NCBI RefSeq assembly: GCF_042657065.1
Contig: NZ_JBHSNF010000002.1
Span: forward strand, 866,360-930,359
Source: Rhodanobacter ginsengisoli
GTDB taxonomy: Bacteria; Pseudomonadota; Gammaproteobacteria; Xanthomonadales; Rhodanobacteraceae
Length of the DNA stretch: 64,000 nucleotides
Direction of reading: 5' to 3'
In this document: one piece after another, positions 45,594 to 53,915 of the stretch
Numbering within the stretch: position 1 is the stretch's first letter
Layout of the letters: each line of letters opens with the position of its first letter
Notes under the pieces: generated by a model
Databases searched by the model: none
Seen by the model: the letters and a program-made list of their open reading frames with translations, nothing else
Told to the model about the DNA's origin: nothing
Translations under genes and position numbers: made by a program

Positions 45594-46952
45594 TCAGGCG
45601 ATCCCCAGCCCATCGATCCCGACGATGGCCGCGCCATCGAATCCCGCCAGTTCCGCAAATCGCCTTCCCCGCTCCGCATAGTCCCTGAACTGATCGAAGC
45701 TGGGTGCGCCGGGCGACAGCAGGATGACGCCGTCGGCGGGTGTCAGTGCCTTTGCCTCGGCGACGGCGGCGGCGAGGTGGTCGACCAGTGCCAGCGGGCA
45801 CGGCACATCGGCGATGCGCAGCGCCTCGGCGATGCGGCTACCGTTGCTGCCCATGCAGACGATCGCGTGCGGTGGCGCTTCACGCATCGCCTCGACGAAC
45901 GGCGTCCAGTCGAGGCCGCGATCGTGACCGCCGACCAGCACGGTGACGGCGCGGCCGCACAGGCTTTCCAGCGCAGCCAGGGTGGCCAGCGGCGTGGTGC
46001 TGATCGAGTCGTTGATCCAGTGCCAGCCGTCGTGCTGACCCAGCGGCTGCAGCCGATGTGGCAGCGGGTGGAAGGTTGCCAGCGCCGGTGCGGCGGCCAG
46101 CGCATCCATGCCGACCGCGGCCAGCGCGGCCAGCGCGGCGCAGGCGTTCAGTGCGTTGTGCAGGCCCGGCGCGGCCAGCGCGTCGATCGGGAATACGTCC
46201 TGAGTGCCGCGCCGGATGTAGCCGTCGGCCACGTGCCAGCCGTGCGGCTGGCCGAACAGCAGCCGGTGCGGATGCGCCTGCGTGTGCTCGAGCAGGGTCG
46301 GCTGCAGCGCGTTGACCAGCAGTTGCCGCGACACCGCGACCAGACGCAGCTTGTCGGCCACGTAGCGCTCGCGCGAGCCGTGCCAGTCGAGGTGTTCCTC
46401 GTACAGGCTGGTGAGCACGCCCAGTTCCAGTGTGCCCGCTTCGGCGGTCTGGAAGCTGGACAGCTCGATCACCCACAGCTCGGCGTGCTGCTCGCGCAGT
46501 TCCAGCAACGGCAAGCCGATATTGCCGGCCAGCGCGGTGCGCACGCCGAGGCTGCGCGCCAGGTGGGCCAGCATCGCGCTGGTGGTGCTCTTGCCCTTGG
46601 TGCCGGTGACCGCGATCACGCGGGCGTCGGGGTTTTCGGCGAACCACAGCGCGGTGCCCGAGGTGAAGTGCGTGCCCTGCGCCTGCGCGGCCAGCAACGC
46701 CGGCTTGTAGGCCGAGATGCCGGGCGACTTCAGCACCACCTCGAAGCGGCCCAGCGCGGCGGCATCCGGCTCACCGCCGATCACCTCGAGCGTCGGATCG
46801 AACGCGCGGGCCGCGTCCACTTCGGCGGCGCTGCAGAACAGGGTGAAGCGCTGCTGCGGCAAGCGCTGGCGCAAGGCGGCGAGCGTGGCGCGACCTTCGC
46901 GGCCGAAGCCCCAGATCGCGACACGACGGTCGGCCAGCGCGGCGAGCTGCAT
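45594..46952 (-). CDS. murD2: UDP-N-acetylmuramoyl-L-alanine:L-glutamate ligase MurD2
   Basis: 452 residues of the Mur ligase family: nucleotide-binding start WGFGREGRATLAAL, P-loop VTGTKGKSTTSAML, then LGVLTSLYEEHLDWHGS and NDSISTTPLATLAAL. Its ATG overlaps the murL stop (TGATG). In Xanthomonas oryzae the murD2-murL pair adds L-Glu to UDP-MurNAc-L-Ala and then epimerises it, replacing the MurI/MurD route. The gene pairing gives the assignment; sequence alone would only say MurD-like. Confidence 0.88.
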   Translation of the reverse strand: MQLAALADRRVAIWGFGREGRATLAALRQRLPQQRFTLFCSAAEVDAARAFDPTLEVIGGEPDAAALGRFEVVLKSPGISAYKPALLAAQAQGTHFTSGTALWFAENPDARVIAVTGTKGKSTTSAMLAHLARSLGVRTALAGNIGLPLLELREQHAELWVIELSSFQTAEAGTLELGVLTSLYEEHLDWHGSRERYVADKLRLVAVSRQLLVNALQPTLLEHTQAHPHRLLFGQPHGWHVADGYIRRGTQDVFPIDALAAPGLHNALNACAALAALAAVGMDALAAAPALATFHPLPHRLQPLGQHDGWHWINDSISTTPLATLAALESLCGRAVTVLVGGHDRGLDWTPFVEAMREAPPHAIVCMGSNGSRIAEALRIADVPCPLALVDHLAAAVAEAKALTPADGVILLSPGAPSFDQFRDYAERGRRFAELAGFDGAAIVGIDGLGIA

Positions 46953-48361
46953 CAGCCGATCATCGCCAGCGCGGGCTGCAGGCGCGGCGGCACGCGATGT
47001 TCCGGCGACGGCTCCAGCCACGGTTCCAGCGCCAGCTGGCTGGCGTCGAGCTGGGGCAGGATCTCGCTGCGGAAGCGCGCCACCAGTGCGTCCTCCTGCC
47101 ACTCCGGCCGCTGGCTCAGCGCGTACATCGCCGCGCGCGCCTCGGCGCCCTCGCCCACGCATTCGAACGGCTTGTGATCCTGGTATTCCAGCAGCGCATC
47201 GAAGCCGCCCGCCTGGCTTTCGTCATCGAGCAGGTTGCGGCCGAAGATGGACAGCAGCCGCGGCTTGGGCAGGAACGGCGCCAGCGCCAGGAACACGAAG
47301 TGGCATTTCGGGCACTGCCCGCACCAGCGGTCGGCCGGTTTGGGACCGAGCAGCTTGAAGTTGCGGTTGCAGCTGGAGAAGCCGTCGAAGTACGGCGTCA
47401 GTTTCGCGAACGCGCGGGTGATCGCCAGCTCCGAATACGGCCGCAGCAGCGAGCAGTAATCCAGGTCGCTGGCCACGTGCGTGTGCAGCCAGTTGCCCAG
47501 CAACTGCTCGAACGCGTAGCCCTTGCTCCACTGGTGGTTCACCAGCTGGCCGTCGTATTCCAGCGTGGCGGCCGAGGCCGAGCGTTCGTTGGCGAACGCG
47601 ATCGAATCGTAGCCGTACAGGATCGCCGCGACCGCCAGGATCGCCGAGTTCACTGCGGTCACCGGGATATGCCCGTTCCAGGCGCCGAGCCGGTTCAGCT
47701 CGAACAGCGCCGGCGCCAGTTCGCGCTGGATGTTCAGCAGGGGCAGGCCAGTGCGTTCGGCGCAGGCCGCGATCAATGCGGAATTGCCGACCCAAACCGC
47801 GGTCGCCTCGCCACCGATCGACTTGATTGCTTCCACCGCGACCAGCGAATCCTTGCCGCCGCCGATCGGCACCAGGGTGCGTTTGGGCAGGTTGAGGTTG
47901 GGCGCCGCGCTTCGATCGTTGGCTTGCGGCGAGACCAGCCCCTCACCCCGACCCTCTCCCCCCAGGGGAGAGGGAGATGTTGTGCTTCGCGGAAACTGGA
48001 TGCGTCCGCGCAGGTCGAGCCCGTTGCGGTAGGCGAATTCGGCCAGCCCGTGCAGATACAACTCGTCGAGCAGCTCGGCGCTGGCGTCGTCGAGCGGGCC
48101 CTCGGCCACGTCGATCTTCGGCGGCACGCCGGCCTTGTAATAGCTGATCCCGGCGATCAGATGCAGCATCCGGAGCGCGGCATCGAACGCCTCCCGGCGC
48201 CCGGCCGGCAGCGCCGGCGCATGCGGAAAGCGGATTCGCTCGACCAGCTCCTCGCCGTCATCGAACGCATAGCCGAGCTCGGCCACGCCATCGGCATAGC
48301 TGACACGGGTAAAGCGGAACACCTGGGTCAGGCGCGGTTGCATCGTTGTGGTCACAGGCAT
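46952..48361 (-). CDS. murL: UDP-MurNAc-L-Ala-L-Glu epimerase MurL, with an in-frame repeat insertion
   Basis: 469 residues. The ATP-binding PP-loop-like LVPIGGGKDSLVAVEAIKS lies at about 160-178, and conserved Cys-rich segments CNRNFKLLG and WCGQCPKCHFVFLALAPFL near 345-372. It forms an overlapping pair with murD2. A 23-bp palindrome at 47952-47974 is translated inside the gene, giving about 14 odd residues (SPSPLGGEGRGEG, about 127-140) between two conserved regions. The frame stays open, so the protein may still work if the site is a surface loop. Confidence 0.9.
   Translation of the reverse strand: MPVTTTMQPRLTQVFRFTRVSYADGVAELGYAFDDGEELVERIRFPHAPALPAGRREAFDAALRMLHLIAGISYYKAGVPPKIDVAEGPLDDASAELLDELYLHGLAEFAYRNGLDLRGRIQFPRSTTSPSPLGGEGRGEGLVSPQANDRSAAPNLNLPKRTLVPIGGGKDSLVAVEAIKSIGGEATAVWVGNSALIAACAERTGLPLLNIQRELAPALFELNRLGAWNGHIPVTAVNSAILAVAAILYGYDSIAFANERSASAATLEYDGQLVNHQWSKGYAFEQLLGNWLHTHVASDLDYCSLLRPYSELAITRAFAKLTPYFDGFSSCNRNFKLLGPKPADRWCGQCPKCHFVFLALAPFLPKPRLLSIFGRNLLDDESQAGGFDALLEYQDHKPFECVGEGAEARAAMYALSQRPEWQEDALVARFRSEILPQLDASQLALEPWLEPSPEHRVPPRLQPALAMIG
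47952..47974. repeat. GC-rich palindromic repeat copy 1 (inside murL)
   Basis: Ten-base arms CCCTCTCCCC and GGGGAGAGGG with a 3-base centre, flanked on the left by cctcaccccga, the same flank as in the other copies (there inverted). Confidence 0.92.
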
Positions 48362-48375
48362 CGGTCTCCGCGCAT

Positions 48376-48756
48376 TTACCCCCTCTCCCCTGCGGGGAGA
48401 GGGCTGGGGTGAGGGGTCGGGCTAGCGAGGGAAGCCAGGATCACCGTAAGCACGCCTTCAATATTCATCAATACGTCATTGTTCCAGAAACGCAGCACGA
48501 GGTATCCCCCGGCTTGCAGATGTCGCGTGCGGCGCTCGTCATAATTCACCTGATCTGCGTGCTGGCCGCCATCCAGCTCGACGATCAGCATGCTGTCGGC
48601 GCACACGAAATCGACGATGTATGGGTCGATTTCATGTTGTCTGCGGAATTTGTGTCCTGACAAATGCCGGTTGCGCAGGTGGTACCAAAGCTTGCGTTCG
48701 GCATCGGTCATGGTTTGGCGCAGTCCGCGCGCCCGATCCACGTTCTGGCGTTTCAT
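48376..48756 (-). CDS. DUF559 (Vsr-like) endonuclease-related protein
   Basis: 126 residues: TDAERKLWYHLRNRHLSGHKFRRQ, IVDFVCADSMLIVELDGGQH (acidic motif D..E.DG) and VLRFWNNDVLMNIEGVL, as in DUF559 proteins related to very-short-patch endonucleases. The last about 13 residues (HPSPLPAGERG) are encoded by palindromic repeat copy 2, so the end of the gene comes from the repeat. It lies between murL and lysAC on the same strand. Function is unknown. Confidence 0.85.
   Translation of the reverse strand: MKRQNVDRARGLRQTMTDAERKLWYHLRNRHLSGHKFRRQHEIDPYIVDFVCADSMLIVELDGGQHADQVNYDERRTRHLQAGGYLVLRFWNNDVLMNIEGVLTVILASLASPTPHPSPLPAGERG
48381..48403. repeat. GC-rich palindromic repeat copy 2 (end of the DUF559 gene)
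   Basis: CCCTCTCCCC, TGC, GGGGAGAGGG, followed by ctggggtgagggg. The same unit is seen at 47952 and 51655. Confidence 0.92.
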
Positions 48757-48798
48757 CCTTGAAAGCGCTCCTTTTGATGTGAGCCTGAGGCGGCGTGC

Positions 48799-48868
48799 CC
48801 CTCACCTCAATCCTCGGCAATCGCTCCCTGCATTGCTCTACCTCCTGCATCCATGCAGTCGTCTCCCC
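48799..48868. repeat. 70-bp dispersed repeat, left copy
   Basis: From ccctcacctcaatcctcggc to gtctcccc. It matches 51753-51822 with two differences. It is followed by a short TCTCCCC/GGGGAGA hairpin (48862-48878). The two copies sit on either side of lysAC. Confidence 0.92.
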
Positions 48869-48890
48869 AAAGGGGAGAGGAGGATAGGCG

Positions 48891-51518
48891 TCAATCGATA
48901 ATGACCTCATCGGCCTCGTCGCGCAGGTTGTAGCGCGAGGACATCACCTTGCCGTAGGCGCCGACCTGGGCGATCAGCATCACGTCACCTTCCTGCGCCT
49001 CGGGCAGGCGGCGGTCGGTGCCGAGCACATCGCCGCTCTCGCAGATCGGGCCGACGATCTGGAACAGGCCGGTGGCCGGTTCGTCGAATCGGCTCAGGTT
49101 GACGATCTCGTGCCAGGCGTCGTACAGCGCCGGGCGGATCAGGCTGTTCATGCCGGTGTCCAGGCCGAGGTAACGCAGCGCACCCTTGCCCTTCTGCTGG
49201 GTCACCCGCGCCAGCAGCACGCCGGCGTCGGCGACCAGATAGCGGCCCGGCTCCATCCAAAGCTGGTAGTGCGGGTAGGCGGCCTTCACCTCGCGCAGCA
49301 CGCGATCGAGCGCCACCATGTCCAGCGCGGCCTCTCCCGGATGCGACGGCACGCCGAGGCCACCGCCGATGTCGATGAAGCCGACGCTGCCGATGCGCTC
49401 GGCCAGGCTGGCCAGCTGGGCGTACACCTCGCCCCAGTGGGCCTCGTCGAGAATGCCCGAGCCCAGGTGCGCGTGCAGGCCGCGTACGCTCACGCCATGC
49501 GCATCGGCCAGGCGCAGGAACGCATCGAGCTGATCCACCGGCAGGCCGAACTTGCTGCCGCTGCCGCCGGTACGCACCTTTTCGTGATGGCCCAGGCCAC
49601 GGCCCAGGTCGACCCGCAGCACGATCTCGCGATCGCGGAACAACTCGCCCCAGTGTTCCAGCGGATACAGCGAATCGAGCGACACGGTGGCGCGGGTTCC
49701 CAGCGCCCGGGCGTAGTCCTCGCGCGGGGCGAAGTTCGGCGTGAACAGCAGCGGCGCCGACTCCGGCACCGCGGCCATCACCGCCTTCAGCTCGCCCGGC
49801 GACACGCATTCGAAGCCGAAGCCTTCCGCGGCCAGCGCGGCCAGGATCGCCGGATGCGTGTTCGCCTTCACCGCGTAGTGCAGCCGGTCCACCGCCGCCA
49901 GGGTCTTCAGCGCGTGCGCCTGCTGGCGCACCGTGGGCAGGTGATAGACGTAGCGCGGCGTGGCCTCGCGGGCCAGCTCGAGCAGCGCCGGCCGCTGCGC
50001 TCCGCGCCACCAGGCGGTCGCCGCGCCGGCCGTTTCGCCGCCACCGTAGAGCGTCTGCCAGCTGGGACCGAACAGGTCGCTGTCGTCGGTGCGCAGGGCG
50101 CCGGCGGTGATCAGCAACTCGTGCAGGTGCGGCAGCAGCGCGTCGACCACCTCCTCGTCCACCACGAAAGTGAGATTGAGGTTGTTCGAGGACTGCGAAA
50201 TCATGTGCACGCGCAGCTGGCCGAACTCGGCCAGCACGCCGGAAAGCGTATGCAGCATCGAACGCATGCCGCGGCCGACCAGGGTGATCGCGGCACACGG
50301 CGCGATCACCTTGACCCGGCACACCTTGGCCAGGTCGGTGGCCAGCGCGGCGATGGCGTCGGAGTCGAGCAGGTTCTCGGTGGGATCCAGCGACACCGTG
50401 ACATTGGTCTCGGCCGAACCGATCAGGTCCACCGACAGGCCGTGCTGCTTGAAATGGGTGAACACATCGGCGAGGAAGCCGACCTGCTGCCACATGCCGA
50501 CCGATTCCATCGAGACCAGGGTGATGCCCTTGCGCGCGCTGATCGCCTTGACGCTGGGCGCATGCGCGCGCACCTCGGGCCCGATCACCGTGCCTTCCAG
50601 CTCGGGCCGGTTGGTGTCCTTGATCAGCAACGGCACGCGCGGCTCGCGCAGCGGCTGCAGGCAGCGCGGATGCAGCACCTTGGCGCCGGTGGAGGCGATT
50701 TCCTGCGCCTCCTCGTAGTCCAGTCGTTGCAGCAGGCGCGCGCCCGGCACCTGGCGCGGGTTGGCGGTGAACATGCCGGCCACGTCGGTCCAGATTTCCA
50801 CCCGCTGCGCTTTCAGCAAGGCGCCGAAGTACGCCGCCGAGGTATCCGAACCGCCGCGCCCGAGCAGCACCGTGCGGCCGGCGCGCGCGTCCGAGCCGGC
50901 CTCGCGCGCGATGAAGCCCTGGGTGATGAACACTTCGCCCTGCCCGGCCAGCCGCGCGGCCAGCTGCGGATCGGGGCGCGAGTCGACCATCGAGGACAGC
51001 AGCCGGGTGCGCTCGTTCTGGTTCGGCAAGGCCACCGCGGTGAGGCAGTCGCGGGCATCCAGCCACTCGGTGGGCAGCCCGCTGTGACTGAGGAACGCCG
51101 CTCCCAGCGCACTGGACATCAGCTCGCCATGCGCCTGCACCTGCGCCTGCCAGGCCAGCTCGCCCAGGGCGGCGGCACCGGCATCGGCGAGCCCGGCCAG
51201 ATCACCGAGCCGGGCGCCCAGCGTGTCCGGCAGGGCCAGCTGCATGTGTTCGAGTAGTTCGTAGTGGCGCTGCGCGATGGCCCTGGCGGCATCGTTGCGC
51301 CGGCCCCGCTCGCCTTCGACGCACAGCTGTTTCAGCGCGTCGGTGACGCCGGTCAGCGCGGAGACCACCACCAGCACGCGGGCGCCTTCGGCATGGCGGC
51401 TGGCGACCAGCTCACGAATGTTCTGCCAACGCGGCAACGTCGCGACACTGGTGCCGCCGAACTTCATCACGATCCAGGGGGCGTTGGCGGGCAGCGGCGC
51501 AGGGGTTGGCAGGCTCAC
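48891..51518 (-). CDS. lysAC: Bifunctional aspartokinase / diaminopimelate decarboxylase
   Basis: 875 residues joining the first and last enzymes of lysine/DAP synthesis. The N-terminal aspartokinase has VMKFGGTSVATL (about 16-27), VFITQGFIAREAG and GRGGSDTSAAY, then ACT domains. The C-terminal PLP-dependent decarboxylase has HYAVKANTHPAILAAL with the PLP lysine at about 560, LHAHLGSGI and FIDIGGGLGVP. The GTG at 51518 (VSLPTPAPLPA) is chosen because translation further up reads the intergenic repeat. Such fusions are known in xanthomonads. Confidence 0.93.
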   Translation of the reverse strand: MSLPTPAPLPANAPWIVMKFGGTSVATLPRWQNIRELVASRHAEGARVLVVVSALTGVTDALKQLCVEGERGRRNDAARAIAQRHYELLEHMQLALPDTLGARLGDLAGLADAGAAALGELAWQAQVQAHGELMSSALGAAFLSHSGLPTEWLDARDCLTAVALPNQNERTRLLSSMVDSRPDPQLAARLAGQGEVFITQGFIAREAGSDARAGRTVLLGRGGSDTSAAYFGALLKAQRVEIWTDVAGMFTANPRQVPGARLLQRLDYEEAQEIASTGAKVLHPRCLQPLREPRVPLLIKDTNRPELEGTVIGPEVRAHAPSVKAISARKGITLVSMESVGMWQQVGFLADVFTHFKQHGLSVDLIGSAETNVTVSLDPTENLLDSDAIAALATDLAKVCRVKVIAPCAAITLVGRGMRSMLHTLSGVLAEFGQLRVHMISQSSNNLNLTFVVDEEVVDALLPHLHELLITAGALRTDDSDLFGPSWQTLYGGGETAGAATAWWRGAQRPALLELAREATPRYVYHLPTVRQQAHALKTLAAVDRLHYAVKANTHPAILAALAAEGFGFECVSPGELKAVMAAVPESAPLLFTPNFAPREDYARALGTRATVSLDSLYPLEHWGELFRDREIVLRVDLGRGLGHHEKVRTGGSGSKFGLPVDQLDAFLRLADAHGVSVRGLHAHLGSGILDEAHWGEVYAQLASLAERIGSVGFIDIGGGLGVPSHPGEAALDMVALDRVLREVKAAYPHYQLWMEPGRYLVADAGVLLARVTQQKGKGALRYLGLDTGMNSLIRPALYDAWHEIVNLSRFDEPATGLFQIVGPICESGDVLGTDRRLPEAQEGDVMLIAQVGAYGKVMSSRYNLRDEADEVIID

Positions 51519-51654
51519 GGTTATCCGGTGTCGTCGTGTGGTCGAAAAATTCGTCGCGCCAGTGTTGCGCTGCGGCAAAACAAATGCAATGGCCGGCGTG
51601 AATTTCTCGTTTGGCCGTTTAGACTTCCAATCTTTCCGAGGCGCCTGCCTTGCC

Positions 51655-51677
51655 CCCTCTCCCCTCCGGGGAGAGGG
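51655..51677. repeat. GC-rich palindromic repeat copy 3 (upstream of lysAC)
   Basis: CCCTCTCCCC, TCC, GGGGAGAGGG, followed by ctggggtgagggg, as in copy 2. Confidence 0.92.
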
Positions 51678-51752
51678 CTGGGGTGAGGGGACACGCCGCC
51701 ACGCAATCTCATCAGAGGAAAGCCGTTTGCCAGACCTTCCCGCGAGCACCCG

Positions 51753-51822
51753 CCCTCACCTCAATCCTCGGCAATCGCTCCCTGCATCGCTCTACCTCCT
51801 GCATCCATTCAGTCGTCTCCCC
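51753..51822. repeat. 70-bp dispersed repeat, right copy
   Basis: Same orientation as 48799-48868, two mismatches. It is followed by a degenerate hairpin (ctccccggcggggcgag). It lies 47 bp beyond the fumarase stop, between fumarase and lysAC. Confidence 0.92.
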
Positions 51823-51868
51823 GGCGGGGCGAGGAGGCGAACGCGTGCGCTGCGCGCACGACTTTTCC

Positions 51869-53383
51869 CTATTGAACAACCACGGGGATCTTGCCGATCC
51901 GCGACTGCCACTCCCTCGGTCCGGTCTGGTGCACCGAGGTGCCGGCCGAATCCACCGCCACCGTCACCGGCATGTCCTCGACGGTGAACTCGTAGATCGC
52001 CTCCATGCCCAGGTCGGCAAAGCCGACCACGCGCGAGGCCTTGATCGCCTTGGACACCAGGTAGGCCGCGCCGCCGACCGCCATCAGATACACCGACTGG
52101 TGCTTCTTGATCGCCTCGATCGCCGCCGGGCCGCGCTCGGCCTTGCCGACCATGCCGAGCAGGCCGGTCTGCGCCAGCACCTGCTCGGTGAACTTGTCCA
52201 TCCGCGTGGCCGTGGTGGGGCCGGCCGGGCCGACCACCTCGTCGCGCACCGGATCGACCGGGCCCACGTAGTAGATGAAGCGGCCCTTGAAATCCACCGG
52301 CAGCGGCTCGCCCTTGTTCAGCATCTCGACCATGCGCTTGTGCGCGGCATCGCGGCCGGTCAGCAGCTTGCCATTGAGCAGCAGGGTCTCGCCCGGTTTC
52401 CAGCTGGCCACGTCCTCGCGTGTCACGCTGTCCAGGTTCACCCGACGGCCCTTGGAACTGTCGTAGGTGAGCTGCGGCCAGTCCTTCAGCGACGGCGGGT
52501 CGAGCATCACCGGACCGGAACCGTCCAGGGTGAAATGCGCATGCCGGGTCGCCGCGCAGTTCGGAATCAACGCCACCGGCAGGTTCGCCGCGTGGGTCGG
52601 ATAGTCCTTGATCTTGATGTCGAGCACGGTGGTGAGACCGCCCAGTCCCTGCGCACCGATGCCCAGCGCATTGACCTTCTCGTACAGCTCGATGCGCAGC
52701 TCTTCCGCACGACTGGACGGACCGCGCGCGATCAGCTCCTGGATGTCGATCGGCTCCATCAGCGCCTCCTTCGCCAGCAGCATCGCCTTCTCGGCAGTGC
52801 CGCCGATGCCGATGCCGAGCATGCCCGGCGGGCACCAGCCGGCGCCCATGGTCGGCACGGTCTTCAGCACCCAGTCGACGATCGAGTCGGACGGGTTGAG
52901 CATCGCGAACTTCGACTTCGCCTCCGAGCCGCCGCCCTTCGCGGCCACGATCACGTCGAGCGTGTCGCCCGGCACGATCGACACGTTGATGATCGCCGGG
53001 GTGTTGTCCTTGGTGTTGATGCGCTTGCCGGCCGGATCGGCCAGGATGCTGGCGCGCAGCTTGTTGTCCGGATCGTTGTAGGCGCGGCGCACGCCCTCGT
53101 TGATCATCTCGTCCAGCGACAGCGTGGCGTCCCACTGCACGTTCATGCCGACCTTGAGGAACACGGTGACGATGCCGGTGTCCTGGCACAGTGGCCGGTG
53201 GCCTTCGGCCGCCATCCGCGAGTTGATCAGGATCTGCGCCATCGCGTCCTTCGCGGCCGGGCTTTCCTCGCGTTCGTACGCGGCGGCCAGGCCCTTGATG
53301 TAGTCGACCGGGTGGTAATAGCTGATGTACTGCAGGGCGTCGGCTACCGACTGGATCAGATCGTCTTGCTTGATGAGGGTCAT
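51869..53383 (-). CDS. Class I (iron-sulfur) fumarate hydratase
   Basis: 504 residues of the oxygen-sensitive fumarase. Cluster-region segments are GHRPLCQDTGIVTVFLK, GAGWCPPGMLGIGIGG and LIPNCAATRHAHF, and the C-terminal beta domain has LLNGKLLTGRDAAHKRM and YYVGPVDPV. Start MTLIKQDDLIQSV at 53383; the upstream frame has no family similarity. It converts fumarate to malate in the TCA cycle. Transcribed alone, away from the S53 peptidase gene. Confidence 0.95.
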   Translation of the reverse strand: MTLIKQDDLIQSVADALQYISYYHPVDYIKGLAAAYEREESPAAKDAMAQILINSRMAAEGHRPLCQDTGIVTVFLKVGMNVQWDATLSLDEMINEGVRRAYNDPDNKLRASILADPAGKRINTKDNTPAIINVSIVPGDTLDVIVAAKGGGSEAKSKFAMLNPSDSIVDWVLKTVPTMGAGWCPPGMLGIGIGGTAEKAMLLAKEALMEPIDIQELIARGPSSRAEELRIELYEKVNALGIGAQGLGGLTTVLDIKIKDYPTHAANLPVALIPNCAATRHAHFTLDGSGPVMLDPPSLKDWPQLTYDSSKGRRVNLDSVTREDVASWKPGETLLLNGKLLTGRDAAHKRMVEMLNKGEPLPVDFKGRFIYYVGPVDPVRDEVVGPAGPTTATRMDKFTEQVLAQTGLLGMVGKAERGPAAIEAIKKHQSVYLMAVGGAAYLVSKAIKASRVVGFADLGMEAIYEFTVEDMPVTVAVDSAGTSVHQTGPREWQSRIGKIPVVVQ

Positions 53384-53915
53384 GGCGCTGGCTTCGGCTC
53401 CGGAAAAATGCCGCGGCGCCAACGGCCGCTGGCGACGCACAACCCTCTTATTGTGCCGCAAATCGACCGACAAGCCGAAGGCAGGCCTCTGACGTGCATG
53501 GTGTGATCCGCTCGCGTGCAATCGGAAGCCACCAGGCCAGGCCATTCGGGCCCAGGCCAGGCAAAGCTGCGCGCAGGTCTTCACATGCACGTCGCGCATG
53601 ACTCAATCGACGTGCGTGGAATGACCGGATCCATCATCGCTTGGCAGCCAACAGATACGAGACTATGCGCGGGCCTTGCTAGGAATCTTTCCTAGCGCAA
53701 AAGCCTTCCAACCACGTCCGCTTGCGTGCAAGACTCGGTCGGGGTCATGCGCTGCCGGGGGGCAGCGCTACTGCCGTAGATAGCTACGGCTCCACTTCTG
53801 CTCTTGATGACGTGCTTCACGGCCTGACCGGAAGCGGGTTGGCCGTGCCTTGGCCATTCATCGGCACGACATTCGCTGCCCGGCAGAAATTCTGACAACT
53901 CGGAGGTTTCAATTC
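53384..53915. promoter_or_regulatory. Divergent fumarase / S53 peptidase region with inverted repeats
   Basis: 532 bp. A perfect 8-bp inverted repeat (GCTAGGAA-TCT-TTCCTAGC) lies at 53678-53696 and another (GCGCTGCC-GGGG-GGCAGCGC) at 53749-53768. The first looks like an operator for a dimeric regulator, the second may be an RNA hairpin in the leader of the peptidase gene. No small gene seen. CGGAGG before 53916 is the peptidase ribosome-binding site. Confidence 0.5.

Noticed and set aside
44590..45681. Plus-strand 363-codon frame across the Rhs promoter region
   Set aside because: It overlaps the ends of two real minus-strand genes and has no recognisable domain or ribosome-binding site.
46953..47162. 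Longer MurD2 start (70 extra codons)
   Set aside because: The extra residues read the murL 3' end out of frame; the ATG overlapping the murL stop gives the family start.
51519..51749. Longer aspartokinase/decarboxylase start (77 extra codons)
   Set aside because: The added residues translate the intergenic palindrome (PSPQPSPRRGEG) and have no aspartokinase similarity.
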